From assembly GCF_017114915.1 (NCBI RefSeq), contig NZ_JAAUOE010000004.1:116987-173925 (forward strand): DNA of 56,939 nucleotides, given 5' to 3'. A program made the position numbers and the translations under genes. Below are positions 46,672 through 56,073 of this stretch, one piece after another. Positions within the stretch are counted from its first letter, which is position 1. Each line of letters starts with the position of its first letter. Below the pieces are notes generated by a model. The model did not search any database and was not told where the DNA came from. It worked only from the letters and a program-made list of their open reading frames with translations. This DNA comes from Pseudomonas frederiksbergensis (GTDB lineage Bacteria; Pseudomonadota; Gammaproteobacteria; Pseudomonadales; Pseudomonadaceae).

Positions 46672-47775
46672 ATGGGCGAGCACGATCTGAACAGACGTCA
46701 ATTCATCAAAACCGTGGGCGTGGCTTCGGTTGCCGCGGCAGCCATGAGCATGCCGTTCATCAAAGCCAACGCCAGCGACACCCGCTTTCAAGGCAAGACC
46801 CTGCGCCTGCTGACCTGGTCCGATGACACTGGCCTGGCGGCACTGCGCAACATCGCGGCGACCTTCGAAGATAAATACGGCTGCAAGGTCATCGCTGACC
46901 GCACCGGCAGTACCTCGGAAATGGTCGCCAAACTCAAGGCCGGTGGTGATCGTCCGCAATACGACATCATCACCCTGGCCGGCGTCGGCGCCGAAGGCCT
47001 GGCCGCCGCCAACCTGCTGGAAAAACCCGACCTCAACCGCATCCCCAACCTGGTGGATGTACCGGAGAAATACCGCACCGGCGCCAACGGTCACGGCATC
47101 GGTTACTTGCTGTGGTGCAACAGCCTGGTCTACAGCACTCGCACCATCAAAGAGGTGCCGGACAGCTACGCCGCCCTGTGGGATGCGGAGCTGTCGCCAA
47201 ACATTTTCCTGCCGCCGCCGAACTGGACCGAGGCCATGGACCTGATCATCATCGCCGCCAAACTGGCCGGTGGTGACGAACACAACATCGAGCCGGGCTT
47301 CAAGAAACTCGCCGAACTCAAGAGCCGCGTGGTGACCTTGGGCGAAAACCCGAACCAGATCGCCGAGCTGTTCCGCACTGGTTCCCTGGACATGGGCGGC
47401 TTGTACGCACCGGCGTTTTTCCCGAAACAGATCCGCGACCCGGCCTACGGTCTGGGGGCCACGTTCGGCATGAAGGAAGGTTTCTACACCGATCTGATGC
47501 TGTCGGTGATGCCGAAAAATCGTCCGGGCGACACCGATCTTGCCTACGCCTTCATCAACCACTCTCTGGACCCGCTGGTGCAGGGCAAGATGGCCGAAGA
47601 CATCTACAACGGCCCGGTCAACGCCAAGGCGATCATCTCCGCCGAAGCCCGCAAGAGCCCGTACATCCTCACGCCGGAGCAGATTGCCGAGAAGGCGATC
47701 ATGCACGACAACGCCTTCCTGGCCAGCGTGCATGACCAATGGATTCGTCGTTACACGGAAATCTTTTCTTCCTGA
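46672..47775 (+). CDS. ABC importer substrate-binding protein, polyamine-type, Tat-exported
   Basis: A 367-residue PotD/PotF-like binding protein with a twin-arginine signal (DLNRRQFIKTVGVAS), so it is folded before export to the periplasm. The mature part begins near ASDTRFQGKTLRLLTWSD. The ligand is probably a cationic or guanidino/oxo-acid compound, judged from the neighbouring enzymes. GGGAG lies about 7 nt before the ATG. The permease genes follow after a 266-bp gap that contains a REPIN. Confidence 0.85.
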   Translation: MGEHDLNRRQFIKTVGVASVAAAAMSMPFIKANASDTRFQGKTLRLLTWSDDTGLAALRNIAATFEDKYGCKVIADRTGSTSEMVAKLKAGGDRPQYDIITLAGVGAEGLAAANLLEKPDLNRIPNLVDVPEKYRTGANGHGIGYLLWCNSLVYSTRTIKEVPDSYAALWDAELSPNIFLPPPNWTEAMDLIIIAAKLAGGDEHNIEPGFKKLAELKSRVVTLGENPNQIAELFRTGSLDMGGLYAPAFFPKQIRDPAYGLGATFGMKEGFYTDLMLSVMPKNRPGDTDLAYAFINHSLDPLVQGKMAEDIYNGPVNAKAIISAEARKSPYILTPEQIAEKAIMHDNAFLASVHDQWIRRYTEIFSS

Positions 47776-47816
47776 TCGAGTGGCGAACACAAGCCCTGAG
47801 AGCACCGCAAATCAAA

Positions 47817-47979
47817 TGTGGGAGCGGGTTTTTGTGGCGAGGGGGCTTGCCCCCGTTGGGGCGCGAAGCGGCCCTAAATCCTATCATCGCGGTGCATCAG
47901 GTGTACCGCATGAGATGGTTTACGACTGCTTCGCAGTCGAACGGGGGCAAGCCCCCTCGCCACAAAGCCCGCTCCCACA
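47817..47979. repeat. Composite REPIN inside the ABC operon (GTGGCGAGGGGGC family, copy 3)
   Basis: Outer arms TGTGGGAGCGGG and CCCGCTCCCACA enclose inner arms GTGGCGAGGGGGCTTGCCCC and their inverse, giving a nested double palindrome of 163 bp. It separates the binding-protein gene from the first permease. Confidence 0.88.
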
Positions 47980-48041
47980 GGAGTCACGGCGGTTTTGAGG
48001 GCTGTGTTTGCCAGCTGCTTTCCATTGACGAGACCCTTGCT

Positions 48042-48950
48042 ATGGAACACCAACCTCTGACCCATCCGCTAAGCGCCGCGCCGGCGCGCGCCGATCGGGG
48101 TGTCTCACCGACGGCGCGTGCGTGGTTTTTCCTCTCGCCGTCGATGCTGTTTCTCGGCGTACTGATTGCCGCGAGCCTCCTGGTGCTGCGCATGAGCGTC
48201 GGCACCAAAGGCGCGGAGTGGTCCGGCTTCAGCCTGGCCAGTTACGCCCAATTGCTGGAACCCTATTACCTCAAATCCTTGCTGCTGACCTTGCGCCTGG
48301 CGCTGATCAGCGCGGTGATCGCGGTGCTGCTGGCGATCCCGGTGGCCTACACCATGTCGCGGCTGACCTCACCGTTTGTGCGGCGGATTTTCCTTGCGGC
48401 GGTGCTGCTGCCATTGCTGGTCAACCTGCTGCTGCAAAGCTATGGCTGGCTGGTGATTCTCGGCCCCGGCGGGATGCTCAATCAGGCGTTGATGGGCCTG
48501 GGCCTGATCAAGCGGCCGATCATGCTGCTGTACAACCAGAACGGCGTACTGATGGGCCTGGTGCAAACCGCGTTCCCGCTGGCCGTGCTGCCGATTGCCA
48601 GCGCCATGCGCGGTGTCGCCCGCACTTACGAAGAGGCCGCCGCCACCCTTGGCGCCAGTCGCTTGCAGGTGTTCCGTCAGGTGGTGTTGCCCATGAGTTT
48701 GCCGGGGATCATCACCGGCGCGACGCTGGTGTTCGCCTACAACGCCAGCAGCTTCGTGGTGCCTTTGCTGCTTGGCGGTCGGCGCGTGCCGATGCTGGCG
48801 GTGATGGTCCATGACCAGATCGCCCCGCTGATGAACTGGCCCGCCGCGTCCGCTGCCGGTGTGGTGCTGATCGTCACCACGCTCGCCATCATGACCTTGT
48901 CCGAATACATCACTGGCCGTCGTCGACGCATGCTGGAGGCTTCGCAATGA
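48042..48950 (+). CDS. ABC importer permease 1 (PotB-like)
   Basis: A 302-residue inner-membrane protein with six hydrophobic segments. The permease EAA loop reads YEEAAATLGASRLQVFRQVV. The N-terminus is polar (about 25 residues) before TM1. It belongs to the family that moves spermidine, putrescine or iron. The ATG at 48042 follows GACGAGACCC; upstream in-frame sequence lies in the REPIN and was discarded. It overlaps permease 2 by 4 nt. Confidence 0.88.
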   Translation: MEHQPLTHPLSAAPARADRGVSPTARAWFFLSPSMLFLGVLIAASLLVLRMSVGTKGAEWSGFSLASYAQLLEPYYLKSLLLTLRLALISAVIAVLLAIPVAYTMSRLTSPFVRRIFLAAVLLPLLVNLLLQSYGWLVILGPGGMLNQALMGLGLIKRPIMLLYNQNGVLMGLVQTAFPLAVLPIASAMRGVARTYEEAAATLGASRLQVFRQVVLPMSLPGIITGATLVFAYNASSFVVPLLLGGRRVPMLAVMVHDQIAPLMNWPAASAAGVVLIVTTLAIMTLSEYITGRRRRMLEASQ

Positions 48951-49795
48951 GCTCTATGATCAAGAAGCGCCAGTCGCTGTTGCCGGGCGATACCGGCAAG
49001 TTCGCCGGCATCCTCTCGGGCTTCATTCTGCTGCTGGCGGTGTTGCCGATCCTGACCATGATCGTCATGTCGTTCAGCGGCGCGTCGAACCTCGACTTCC
49101 CGCCGAGCAGCTACAGCCTGCAATGGTACGAGGCTGCCTGGAACACCTTTGTGTCGCCCGATTCAAGCGATGTGCTGAGTCTCGGTAAAGCCATGAGCAC
49201 CAGCCTGATGGTGGCCTGCCTGACCATGATTTTCGCCACGATTATCGCGGTGCCGGCCGCTTATGCGCTGACCCGTTGCGAGTTCCGTGGCAAGGCCGTG
49301 GCGCTGCAGCTGATGTCTTTGCCTTTGGTGTTCCCGATGGTGGTATTGGGCCTGGCCTTGCTGCTGGTGTTCGACAGCCTGCCGTTCCAGATGACCACCT
49401 CGCGGCTGGTGATTGCCCACGTGATTCTGGCGCTGCCGTTCGTGGTGAAAAACTGCACCGCGGCGATGCTCTCCATCGGCAGCGAAGTCGAAGAAGCCGC
49501 GCAAATGCTCGGTGCTTCACCGCTGCGGGCGATTGTCGATGTGGTGGTGCCGTTGATGAAGTCGGGGATTCTGGCGGGCATGCTGCTGGCGTTCATCGTC
49601 TCGTTCAATGAATTCACCGTGACCTATTTCCTTTACACCATCGACGTCATGACCGTGCCGATCTGGATGTACAGCCGCACCGTGTCATCGCTCGACCCTA
49701 CCGTTTTCTCGTTCGCCGTGCTGATCGTGCTGATCGACTTCGTCCTGATCTGGGCGCTGGAGAAGCTGGTCGGTGAAGGTGGCGTTTCGTTCTGA
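48947..49795 (+). CDS. ABC importer permease 2 (PotC-like)
   Basis: A 282-residue inner-membrane permease with six hydrophobic segments and the EAA loop VEEAAQMLGASPLRAIVDVV. The start overlaps permease 1 (ATGA), and the ATPase follows after 15 bp. It pairs with permease 1 to form the transmembrane channel. Confidence 0.9.
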   Translation: MSSMIKKRQSLLPGDTGKFAGILSGFILLLAVLPILTMIVMSFSGASNLDFPPSSYSLQWYEAAWNTFVSPDSSDVLSLGKAMSTSLMVACLTMIFATIIAVPAAYALTRCEFRGKAVALQLMSLPLVFPMVVLGLALLLVFDSLPFQMTTSRLVIAHVILALPFVVKNCTAAMLSIGSEVEEAAQMLGASPLRAIVDVVVPLMKSGILAGMLLAFIVSFNEFTVTYFLYTIDVMTVPIWMYSRTVSSLDPTVFSFAVLIVLIDFVLIWALEKLVGEGGVSF

Positions 49796-49810
49796 TTCTT
49801 GAGGTGCAAC

Positions 49811-50866
49811 ATGACTGGTCTGATTCTGGAAAACGTCGAGAAACATTACGGCTCGGCCTGCGCGGTCAAGGATGTAAACCTGCATTTGCCCGAGGGCAAA
49901 CTGGTGTGTTTCCTCGGCCCGTCGGGCTGCGGTAAAACCACCTTGCTGCGAATGATCGCCGGGCTCGAAACCCTGACCGGCGGCGAGATTCGCCTGGACG
50001 GTGAAGACATCGGCCATACGCCGGCGCATCAGCGCAATTTCGGCATGGTGTTTCAATCCCTGGCGCTGTTCCCGCACATGACGGTGGGGGAGAACATTGC
50101 CTATCCGCTGAAACTGCGTGGGGTCAGCAAGGCTGACCAGCAGGCGCGGGTGGTGGAGTTGCTTGAGCTGATTCAACTGCAGGAAATGATTGATCGCCCG
50201 GTGGCAAAACTCTCTGGCGGTCAGCGTCAGCGAGTGGCGATTGCCCGGGCGATTGCCAGCCACCCGAAAATCCTCCTGCTCGACGAACCGCTGTCGGCAC
50301 TGGACGCCAAGCTGCGCGAGTCGATGCAGGTGGAAATCCGTCAACTGCAACAGCGTTTGAACATCACCACCATCATGGTTACCCACGACCAGCGCGAAGC
50401 CATGACCATGGCCGATATCGTGGTGGTGCTGGGTGAACATCGGGTGCAGCAGGTGGGCACGCCGATTGAGATCTATCGGCATCCGGCCAATGAATTCGTC
50501 GCGGACTTTATCGGTTCGGGGAATATTTTCCCGGCCACGGCGTTGGGCAACGGCAAGATTGGCTTACCCGGCGGCGATGCGCTGCAAGTGCCGATCTGCA
50601 GCAGCATTGCGGTGGGGGAGAAGGTCAAGATGCTGATTCGCCCCGAAGACCTGCAACTGTCGCCACCCCAGGCCACGGCGGGGAATCGCTTGCTCGGGAA
50701 GGTGACCTTTGTGCGGGATATCGGTGCGACCATTGAAACCACCGTTGAGTGTTCCGGCGTGTCGTTTACTGCGTTGAGTACGCCGTGTCAGGGGGTTGGG
50801 TTGGGGATTGGCCATCCGGTGTCGGTGACCTTGCCGGCGGAGGCGTGCCGGGTGTTGAGCGCCTGA
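49811..50866 (+). CDS. ABC importer ATPase (PotA-like)
   Basis: A 351-residue ATPase. Walker A is GPSGCGKTT, the Q-loop FQSLALFPHMTV, the signature LSGGQRQRVAIARAIA, Walker B ILLLDEPLSALD and the H-switch VTHDQREA. The C-terminal TOBE domain (about 270-351) is present, as in PotA/FbpC. It energises the polyamine-type importer. GAGGTG precedes the ATG at 49811. It is the last gene of the operon; a 38-bp-armed REPIN and a terminator follow. Confidence 0.93.
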   Translation: MTGLILENVEKHYGSACAVKDVNLHLPEGKLVCFLGPSGCGKTTLLRMIAGLETLTGGEIRLDGEDIGHTPAHQRNFGMVFQSLALFPHMTVGENIAYPLKLRGVSKADQQARVVELLELIQLQEMIDRPVAKLSGGQRQRVAIARAIASHPKILLLDEPLSALDAKLRESMQVEIRQLQQRLNITTIMVTHDQREAMTMADIVVVLGEHRVQQVGTPIEIYRHPANEFVADFIGSGNIFPATALGNGKIGLPGGDALQVPICSSIAVGEKVKMLIRPEDLQLSPPQATAGNRLLGKVTFVRDIGATIETTVECSGVSFTALSTPCQGVGLGIGHPVSVTLPAEACRVLSA

Positions 50867-50890
50867 CGGCTTGTACACAAATTTTGCAAT

Positions 50891-51008
50891 CACTGAAGAT
50901 CCCCTGTAGGAGCGAGCTTGCTCGCGAATGCGGTGTGACATTCAACATTGATGTCGACTGACACGGCCCCTTCGCGAGCAAGCTCGCTCCTACAGGGGAT
51001 CTTCAGTG
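50891..51008. repeat. REPIN with perfect 38-bp arms
   Basis: The arms at 50891-50928 and 50971-51008 are perfect inverted copies over 38 nt (outer CACTGAAGATCCCCTGTAGG, inner AGCGAGCTTGCTCGCGAA), with a 42-nt spacer. It lies between convergent operons. Confidence 0.93.
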
Positions 51009-51030
51009 TTATGAGGATTGTGGCAGGCAC

Positions 51031-51060
51031 AAAAAAACGGCCTTCGCAGGCCGTTTTTTT
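51031..51060. terminator. Bidirectional terminator, ABC operon / bra operon
   Basis: A 12-bp stem AAAAAAACGGCC / GGCCGTTTTTTT with a TTCGCA loop serves both the plus-strand importer operon and the minus-strand bra operon. Confidence 0.95.
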
Positions 51061-51075
51061 GTTTACCGCACAGGC

Positions 51076-51777
51076 TTAACCGCCAAGGTACGCTTCGCGC
51101 ACTTTCGGGTCGGTCAGCAGGGCTTCACCGGTGCCTTGCATCACCACCCGGCCGTTTTCCAGCACGTAGGCGCGGTCAGCGATTTTCAGTGCCTGGTTGG
51201 CGTTCTGCTCTACCAGAAACACCGTCACACCGTCCTTGCGCAGCTGTTCGATGATGTCGAAGATCTGCTGGATGATGATCGGTGCCAGGCCCAGCGACGG
51301 CTCGTCGAGCAGCAATAGCTTGGGCTTGCTCATCAGCGCACGGCCGATGGCGAGCATTTGCTGTTCGCCGCCGGACATGGTGCCGCCGCGTTGAGCGAAA
51401 CGTTCTTTGAGGCGTGGGAACAGTCCCAGAACCTTGTCCATCTGTTCCTGATAGTCGCCCTTGTCGGTGAAGAACCCGCCCATGGCGAGGTTTTCTTCCA
51501 CGGTCAGGCGGGCAAACACCCGACGACCTTCCGGAACCACGGCGATGCTTTTACGCATGATGTGCGACGAGTCCTGGCCGACGAGCTCTTCGCCCATGTA
51601 GCGGATGCTGCCGCTATGGGCTTGCGGCGAACCGCAGAGGGTCATCAGCAGGGTCGACTTGCCGGCACCGTTGGCGCCGATCAGGGTCACGATCTCGCCC
51701 TGACGGACTTCGACGTTGACGCTGTGCAGTGCCTGGATCTTGCCGTAGAAGGTGGAAACGTTTTCGAATTGCAGCAT
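51076..51777 (-). CDS. braG: Branched-chain amino acid ABC transporter ATPase 2
   Basis: A 233-residue LivF/BraG-type ATPase. Walker A is GANGAGKST, the signature MSGGEQQMLAIGRALM, Walker B LLLLDEPSLGL; the protein ends REAYLGG. Energises uptake of leucine, isoleucine and valine in complex with BraD-E-F. Its ATG follows the braF stop directly (TAAATG). Confidence 0.95.
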   Translation of the reverse strand: MLQFENVSTFYGKIQALHSVNVEVRQGEIVTLIGANGAGKSTLLMTLCGSPQAHSGSIRYMGEELVGQDSSHIMRKSIAVVPEGRRVFARLTVEENLAMGGFFTDKGDYQEQMDKVLGLFPRLKERFAQRGGTMSGGEQQMLAIGRALMSKPKLLLLDEPSLGLAPIIIQQIFDIIEQLRKDGVTVFLVEQNANQALKIADRAYVLENGRVVMQGTGEALLTDPKVREAYLGG

Positions 51778-52545
51778 TTACGCTTCCCCCAGGTAGGCTT
51801 TGATCACTTCAGGATTGTCGCGGATCTGTTCCGGCGTGCCGTTGGCCAGGGGGGTACCCTGGTTGATCACGAAGATGTGGTCGGAAATGCTCATGACCAG
51901 TTTCATGTCGTGTTCGATCAGCAGCACGGTCACATCATGCTCTTCGCGCAGGGTGCCGATCAGTGCCTTGAGGTCTTCGGTTTCCCGTGGGTTGAGGCCG
52001 GCGGCCGGTTCGTCGAGCATGAGGATCCGCGGACGGGTCATCATGCAGCGAGCGATTTCCAGACGACGTTGCTGACCGTAGGCCAGGGTACCGGCCGGAC
52101 GGTTGGCGAACTCCTTGAGGTTGACCTTTTCCAGCCAGTACTCGGCGTATTCCATGGCCTCGCGTTCGCTTCTGCGGAACGCCGGGGTCTTGAACAGGCC
52201 GGCCAGGAAGTTGGTGTTCAGGTGGCGGTGCTGGGCGATCAGCAGGTTTTCCACGGCGGTCATGTCCTTGAACAGCCGCACGTTCTGGAACGTCCGCACC
52301 ACGCCTTTGCCGGCGATCTTGTGGCCGGGCAGGCCTTCGATCGCTTCATCGTTGAGCAGGATGCTGCCGGCGGTGGGTTTGTAGAACCCGGTCAGGCAGT
52401 TGAACACGGTGGTCTTGCCGGCGCCGTTGGGGCCGATCATCGATACCACTTGTTTCTCTTTGACGCTCAAGGCTACGCCATTGACCGCCAACAGGCCGCC
52501 GAAGCGCATGCTCAGGCCATCTACTTTCAGGATCTCACGGCTCAT
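51778..52545 (-). CDS. braF: Branched-chain amino acid ABC transporter ATPase 1
   Basis: A 255-residue LivG/BraF-type ATPase. Walker A is GPNGAGKTT, the signature [16 protein letters not shown], Walker [14 protein letters not shown], and the LivG-type Q-loop region [11 protein letters not shown]. It overlaps braE by 4 nt. Confidence 0.95.
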   Translation of the reverse strand: MSREILKVDGLSMRFGGLLAVNGVALSVKEKQVVSMIGPNGAGKTTVFNCLTGFYKPTAGSILLNDEAIEGLPGHKIAGKGVVRTFQNVRLFKDMTAVENLLIAQHRHLNTNFLAGLFKTPAFRRSEREAMEYAEYWLEKVNLKEFANRPAGTLAYGQQRRLEIARCMMTRPRILMLDEPAAGLNPRETEDLKALIGTLREEHDVTVLLIEHDMKLVMSISDHIFVINQGTPLANGTPEQIRDNPEVIKAYLGEA

Positions 52546-53798
52546 TTGCGCAGCTCCATGTGGGGGCGTTGCATCGGCAGCAGACCTTGAGGACGCCAGA
52601 TCATCATCAGCACCATCAAGGCGCCGAACATCAACATGCGGTATTCGCTGAAGTCACGCATCAGCTCGGGCAACAGGATCATCACGACAGCCGCCAGAAC
52701 CACGCCCAACTGCGACCCCATGCCGCCCAACACCACGATGGCGAGGATGGTGGCCGACTCGATGAAGGTGAACGACTCCGGCGTGACCAGCCCTTGACGC
52801 GCGGCGAAGAAACTACCGGCGAAACCGGCGAAGCAGGCACCCAGGGTGAAGGCCGACAGCTTGATCACGGTCGGGTTCAGGCCCAAGGCACGGCAGGCGA
52901 TTTCGTCTTCGCGCAAGGCTTCCCAGGCACGACCGATCGGCATGCGCAGCAGGCGGTTGATCACGAACAGCGCGAACAGCGCCAGCAGCAACGCCACCAG
53001 GTAGAGGAAAACCACCTTGCTGACGGGGTTGTAGGTCAGGCCGAAGTACTCGTGAAAGGTCTGCATGCCTTCGGCGGCCGTTCTATCGAAGCTCAGGCCG
53101 AACAGGGTCGGCTTGGGGATGTTGCTGATGCCGTTCGGTCCACCGGTGAGATCGGTCAGGTTGCGCAGGAACAGACGGATGATTTCACCGAAGCCCAGGG
53201 TCACGATCGCCAGGTAGTCACCGCGCAAACGCAGCACCGGGAAACCGAGCAGGAAGCCGAAGGTGGCCGCCATCAACCCGGCGATTGGCAGGCAAATCCA
53301 GAAGCTCAGGCCGTAGTAGTGCGACAGCAGCGCATAGCTGTAGGCGCCCACGGCGTAGAAGCCAACGTAACCGAGGTCGAGCAGGCCGGCCAGGCCGACC
53401 ACGATGTTCAGGCCCAGGCCGAGCAGCACGTAGATCAGGATCAGCGTGGCGATGTCCACCGCACCGCGTGAACCGAAGAACGGCCAGACCAGTGCAACGA
53501 CGATCAACGCCATGATGATCCAGCGCTGGGTGGTCGGCAGGGTCAGGAAGTGGCTCGCGCTGGCCGGGATCAGTTTGCCCTTGGGCACGGAGCGCATGGC
53601 CGCCGAATATTCGCGGTCGAACAGCACGCGCAGGAACATCAGCACTGAGCAGGTGGCGATGATGAACAGCGTGGAGGTGCTGGCACCTTGCACTTCGAGG
53701 CTGATACCGGCAATGGACAGTTTCAGACCGAGTACCGGATAGGCCACGGCCCATACCAGCAGGGCGCTGAACAGCGCCTGTTTAAGATTCCTAGTCAT
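52542..53798 (-). CDS. braE: Branched-chain amino acid ABC transporter permease LivM/BraE
   Basis: A 418-residue permease with an N-terminal extension of hydrophobic helices and the LivM core ([20 protein letters not shown], then [20 protein letters not shown] as the EAA-like loop). It overlaps braD by 4 nt. Confidence 0.94.
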   Translation of the reverse strand: MTRNLKQALFSALLVWAVAYPVLGLKLSIAGISLEVQGASTSTLFIIATCSVLMFLRVLFDREYSAAMRSVPKGKLIPASASHFLTLPTTQRWIIMALIVVALVWPFFGSRGAVDIATLILIYVLLGLGLNIVVGLAGLLDLGYVGFYAVGAYSYALLSHYYGLSFWICLPIAGLMAATFGFLLGFPVLRLRGDYLAIVTLGFGEIIRLFLRNLTDLTGGPNGISNIPKPTLFGLSFDRTAAEGMQTFHEYFGLTYNPVSKVVFLYLVALLLALFALFVINRLLRMPIGRAWEALREDEIACRALGLNPTVIKLSAFTLGACFAGFAGSFFAARQGLVTPESFTFIESATILAIVVLGGMGSQLGVVLAAVVMILLPELMRDFSEYRMLMFGALMVLMMIWRPQGLLPMQRPHMELRK

Positions 53799-54718
53799 AC
53801 TTTCTCAACCTCCGGACGGCCAAGCAGGCCGGTTGGCCGGAACAACAACACCAGAACAAGCAGACCGAAAGCCACGACGTCCTTGTACTGGTCACCGAAG
53901 ATATCGGCGCCAAAGGCTTCTGCCACCCCGAGCACCAGCCCGCCGAGCATGGCGCCCGGAATGCTGCCGATGCCACCCAGAACCGCCGCGGTAAAGGCTT
54001 TGAGGCCCACCAGGAAACCGGCGTTGGGGTTGATCACGCCGTACTGCATGCTCAGCAGTACAGCCGCTACGGCAGCCAATGCGGCACCGATGACGAAGGT
54101 CAGGGCGATGATGTTGTTGGTGTTGATGCCCAAAAGGTTGGCCATCTTGATGTCTTCGGCACAGGCCCGGCAGGCGCGTCCCAGACGTGAACGCGAGATG
54201 AACAGGGTGAGGCAGAGCATCACCACCAGGGTCACCACGAACACCAGGATCTGCATGTAGGAGATCAGCACTTCCTGTGCGCCGCCCGGACCGAAGCTGA
54301 AGCTGCCCGGAATCAGGTTGGGAATCGATTTGTCCTTGGAATCCTGCGAGAGCAGTACGGAGTTCTGCAGGAAGATCGACATGCCGATGGCCGAGATCAA
54401 CGGGATCAGGCGGTTACTGCCCCGCAGAGGGCGGTAGGCGATCCGTTCGATGCTGTAGCCATAGGCACTGGTAACAACGATGGTCGCCAGGAAAGCGGCG
54501 GTCATCAACAGCGGCAGTGAATCGAAACCCAGCATGGCCAGTCCGGCAAGGACGATGAAGGCCACGTAGGAACCGATCATGTAGACCTCGCCATGGGCGA
54601 AGTTGATCATTCCAATAATGCCGTAAACCATTGTGTAGCCAATGGCTATCAAGGCATAGGTGCTGCCAATGGTCATCCCATTAACCAGCTGTTGGAAGAA
54701 GTGATAGATCTCAGGCAT
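53795..54718 (-). CDS. braD: Branched-chain amino acid ABC transporter permease LivH/BraD
   Basis: A 307-residue permease with about eight hydrophobic segments. The LivH signatures are [20 protein letters not shown] near the N-terminus and [20 protein letters not shown]. It is separated from braC by a 227-bp gap that holds a terminator-like hairpin. Confidence 0.95.
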   Translation of the reverse strand: MPEIYHFFQQLVNGMTIGSTYALIAIGYTMVYGIIGMINFAHGEVYMIGSYVAFIVLAGLAMLGFDSLPLLMTAAFLATIVVTSAYGYSIERIAYRPLRGSNRLIPLISAIGMSIFLQNSVLLSQDSKDKSIPNLIPGSFSFGPGGAQEVLISYMQILVFVVTLVVMLCLTLFISRSRLGRACRACAEDIKMANLLGINTNNIIALTFVIGAALAAVAAVLLSMQYGVINPNAGFLVGLKAFTAAVLGGIGSIPGAMLGGLVLGVAEAFGADIFGDQYKDVVAFGLLVLVLLFRPTGLLGRPEVEKV

Positions 54719-54900
54719 TACAACGCTCCTAAAAACCTGATACGCATTTCACTGGTGGAGTCATGTTCCAGCCCGGGCGGTGTGGTCTATAACCACTTTT
54801 GCTCGAGCATTTGCCAGCGAACCGCTGGTGACGGTTTTAAGATTTTCAGGTAAGCCAGCTCCCGGATCACGGGACTCTGGCTCATTAATCTCGTAAAACA

Positions 54901-54926
54901 AAGCCCACTGCTCGCGCAGTGGGCTT
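54901..54926 (-). terminator. Terminator-like hairpin between braC and braD
   Basis: AAGCCCACTGC and GCAGTGGGCTT form an 11-bp stem with a 4-nt loop, 20 bp after the braC stop. Read on the minus strand it is followed by TGTTTT. It probably sets braC expression above that of the membrane components. Confidence 0.85.
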
Positions 54927-54945
54927 TATTACTCATGGAGCCATC

Positions 54946-56073
54946 TTACTGAGGGGAAACTTCAGTCTTTGGTTTACCGAAATGCCACTGATAGACCACG
55001 AACTTGAAGTCTTTCAGGTCGCCCTTGTCGTCGAACGACAGGTCGCCGGTAGGGGTCTTGAAGGTGCCTTTGTGGATAGCTTCAGCCACCTTGGCGGTGT
55101 CTTCGCTCTTGGCGGTCTTGATACCTTCGGCGATTACCTGGACGGCCGAATAGGCCGGGAACACGAACGGACCGCTCGGGTCCTGTTTCTTGGCGGTGAA
55201 CGCGTCAACCAGAGCCTTGTTGGCCGGGTCCTGGTCGAAAGACTTCGGCAAGGTCACCAACAGGCCTTCGGAAGCGTTCTGGGCAATTTGCGAGATGGAG
55301 TCGTTACCGACACCTTCAGGCCCCATGAACTTGGCTTTCAGGCCTTTTTCCTGGGACTGGCGCAGGATCAGGCCCAGTTCCGGGTGGTAGCCGCCGTAGT
55401 AGACGAAGTCGACGTTGGCTTGCTTGAGCTTCTGGATGATCGAGGAGAAATCCTTGTCACCGGCGTTGAGGCCTTCGAACACGGCAACCTTGACGCCTTT
55501 CTTCTCAAGGGTCTGTTTCACGGAGGTGGCGATGCCTTCACCGTATTGCTGTTTATCGTGCAGCACGGCAACGACTTTCGGCTTGACGTGGTCGGCGATG
55601 TAATTGCCGGCGGCCGGACCCTGGGCACTGTCCAGACCGATGGTGCGGAACACCATTTTGTAACCACGGGTGGTGATGTCCGGGCTGGTGGCAGCCGGGG
55701 TGATCATGATCACGCCTTCGTCTTCGTAGATGTCCGAAGCTGGCTGGGTGGAGCTGGAGCAGAGGTGACCGACAACGTATTTCACACCATCGTTGACCAC
55801 TTTGTTGGCGACGGCCACGGCTTGTTTAGGGTCGCACGCGTCGTCGTATTCCTTGGCTTCGAGCATCTTGCCGTCGACGCCGCCTTTGGCGTTGATCTGC
55901 TCGATGGCCATCTTGGCGCCGATGAACTGCATGTCGCCGTATTGAGTGACCGGGCCGGTTTTAGGGCCGGCGATGCCGATCTTGATGGTGTCGGCGGCGA
56001 ACGAATGGCTGGCAACCCCGGCCAGAACCATAGCGGCAAACAGTTTGGAAATCTGCTTAGTAGCCTTAGTCAT
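54946..56073 (-). CDS. braC: Branched-chain amino acid-binding protein
   Basis: A 375-residue periplasmic binding protein with a signal peptide (LFAAMVLAGVASHSFA, cleavage before ADTIKIG). The LivJ/BraC fold is seen in GIAGPKTGPVTQYGDMQFIG and VVGHLCSSSTQPASDIYEDE; C53-type disulfide cysteines (DDACDP, HLCSS) are conserved. BraC binds leucine, isoleucine, valine, alanine and threonine in P. aeruginosa. It is the first gene of the bra operon, with a 348-bp upstream region. Confidence 0.95.
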   Translation of the reverse strand: MTKATKQISKLFAAMVLAGVASHSFAADTIKIGIAGPKTGPVTQYGDMQFIGAKMAIEQINAKGGVDGKMLEAKEYDDACDPKQAVAVANKVVNDGVKYVVGHLCSSSTQPASDIYEDEGVIMITPAATSPDITTRGYKMVFRTIGLDSAQGPAAGNYIADHVKPKVVAVLHDKQQYGEGIATSVKQTLEKKGVKVAVFEGLNAGDKDFSSIIQKLKQANVDFVYYGGYHPELGLILRQSQEKGLKAKFMGPEGVGNDSISQIAQNASEGLLVTLPKSFDQDPANKALVDAFTAKKQDPSGPFVFPAYSAVQVIAEGIKTAKSEDTAKVAEAIHKGTFKTPTGDLSFDDKGDLKDFKFVVYQWHFGKPKTEVSPQ

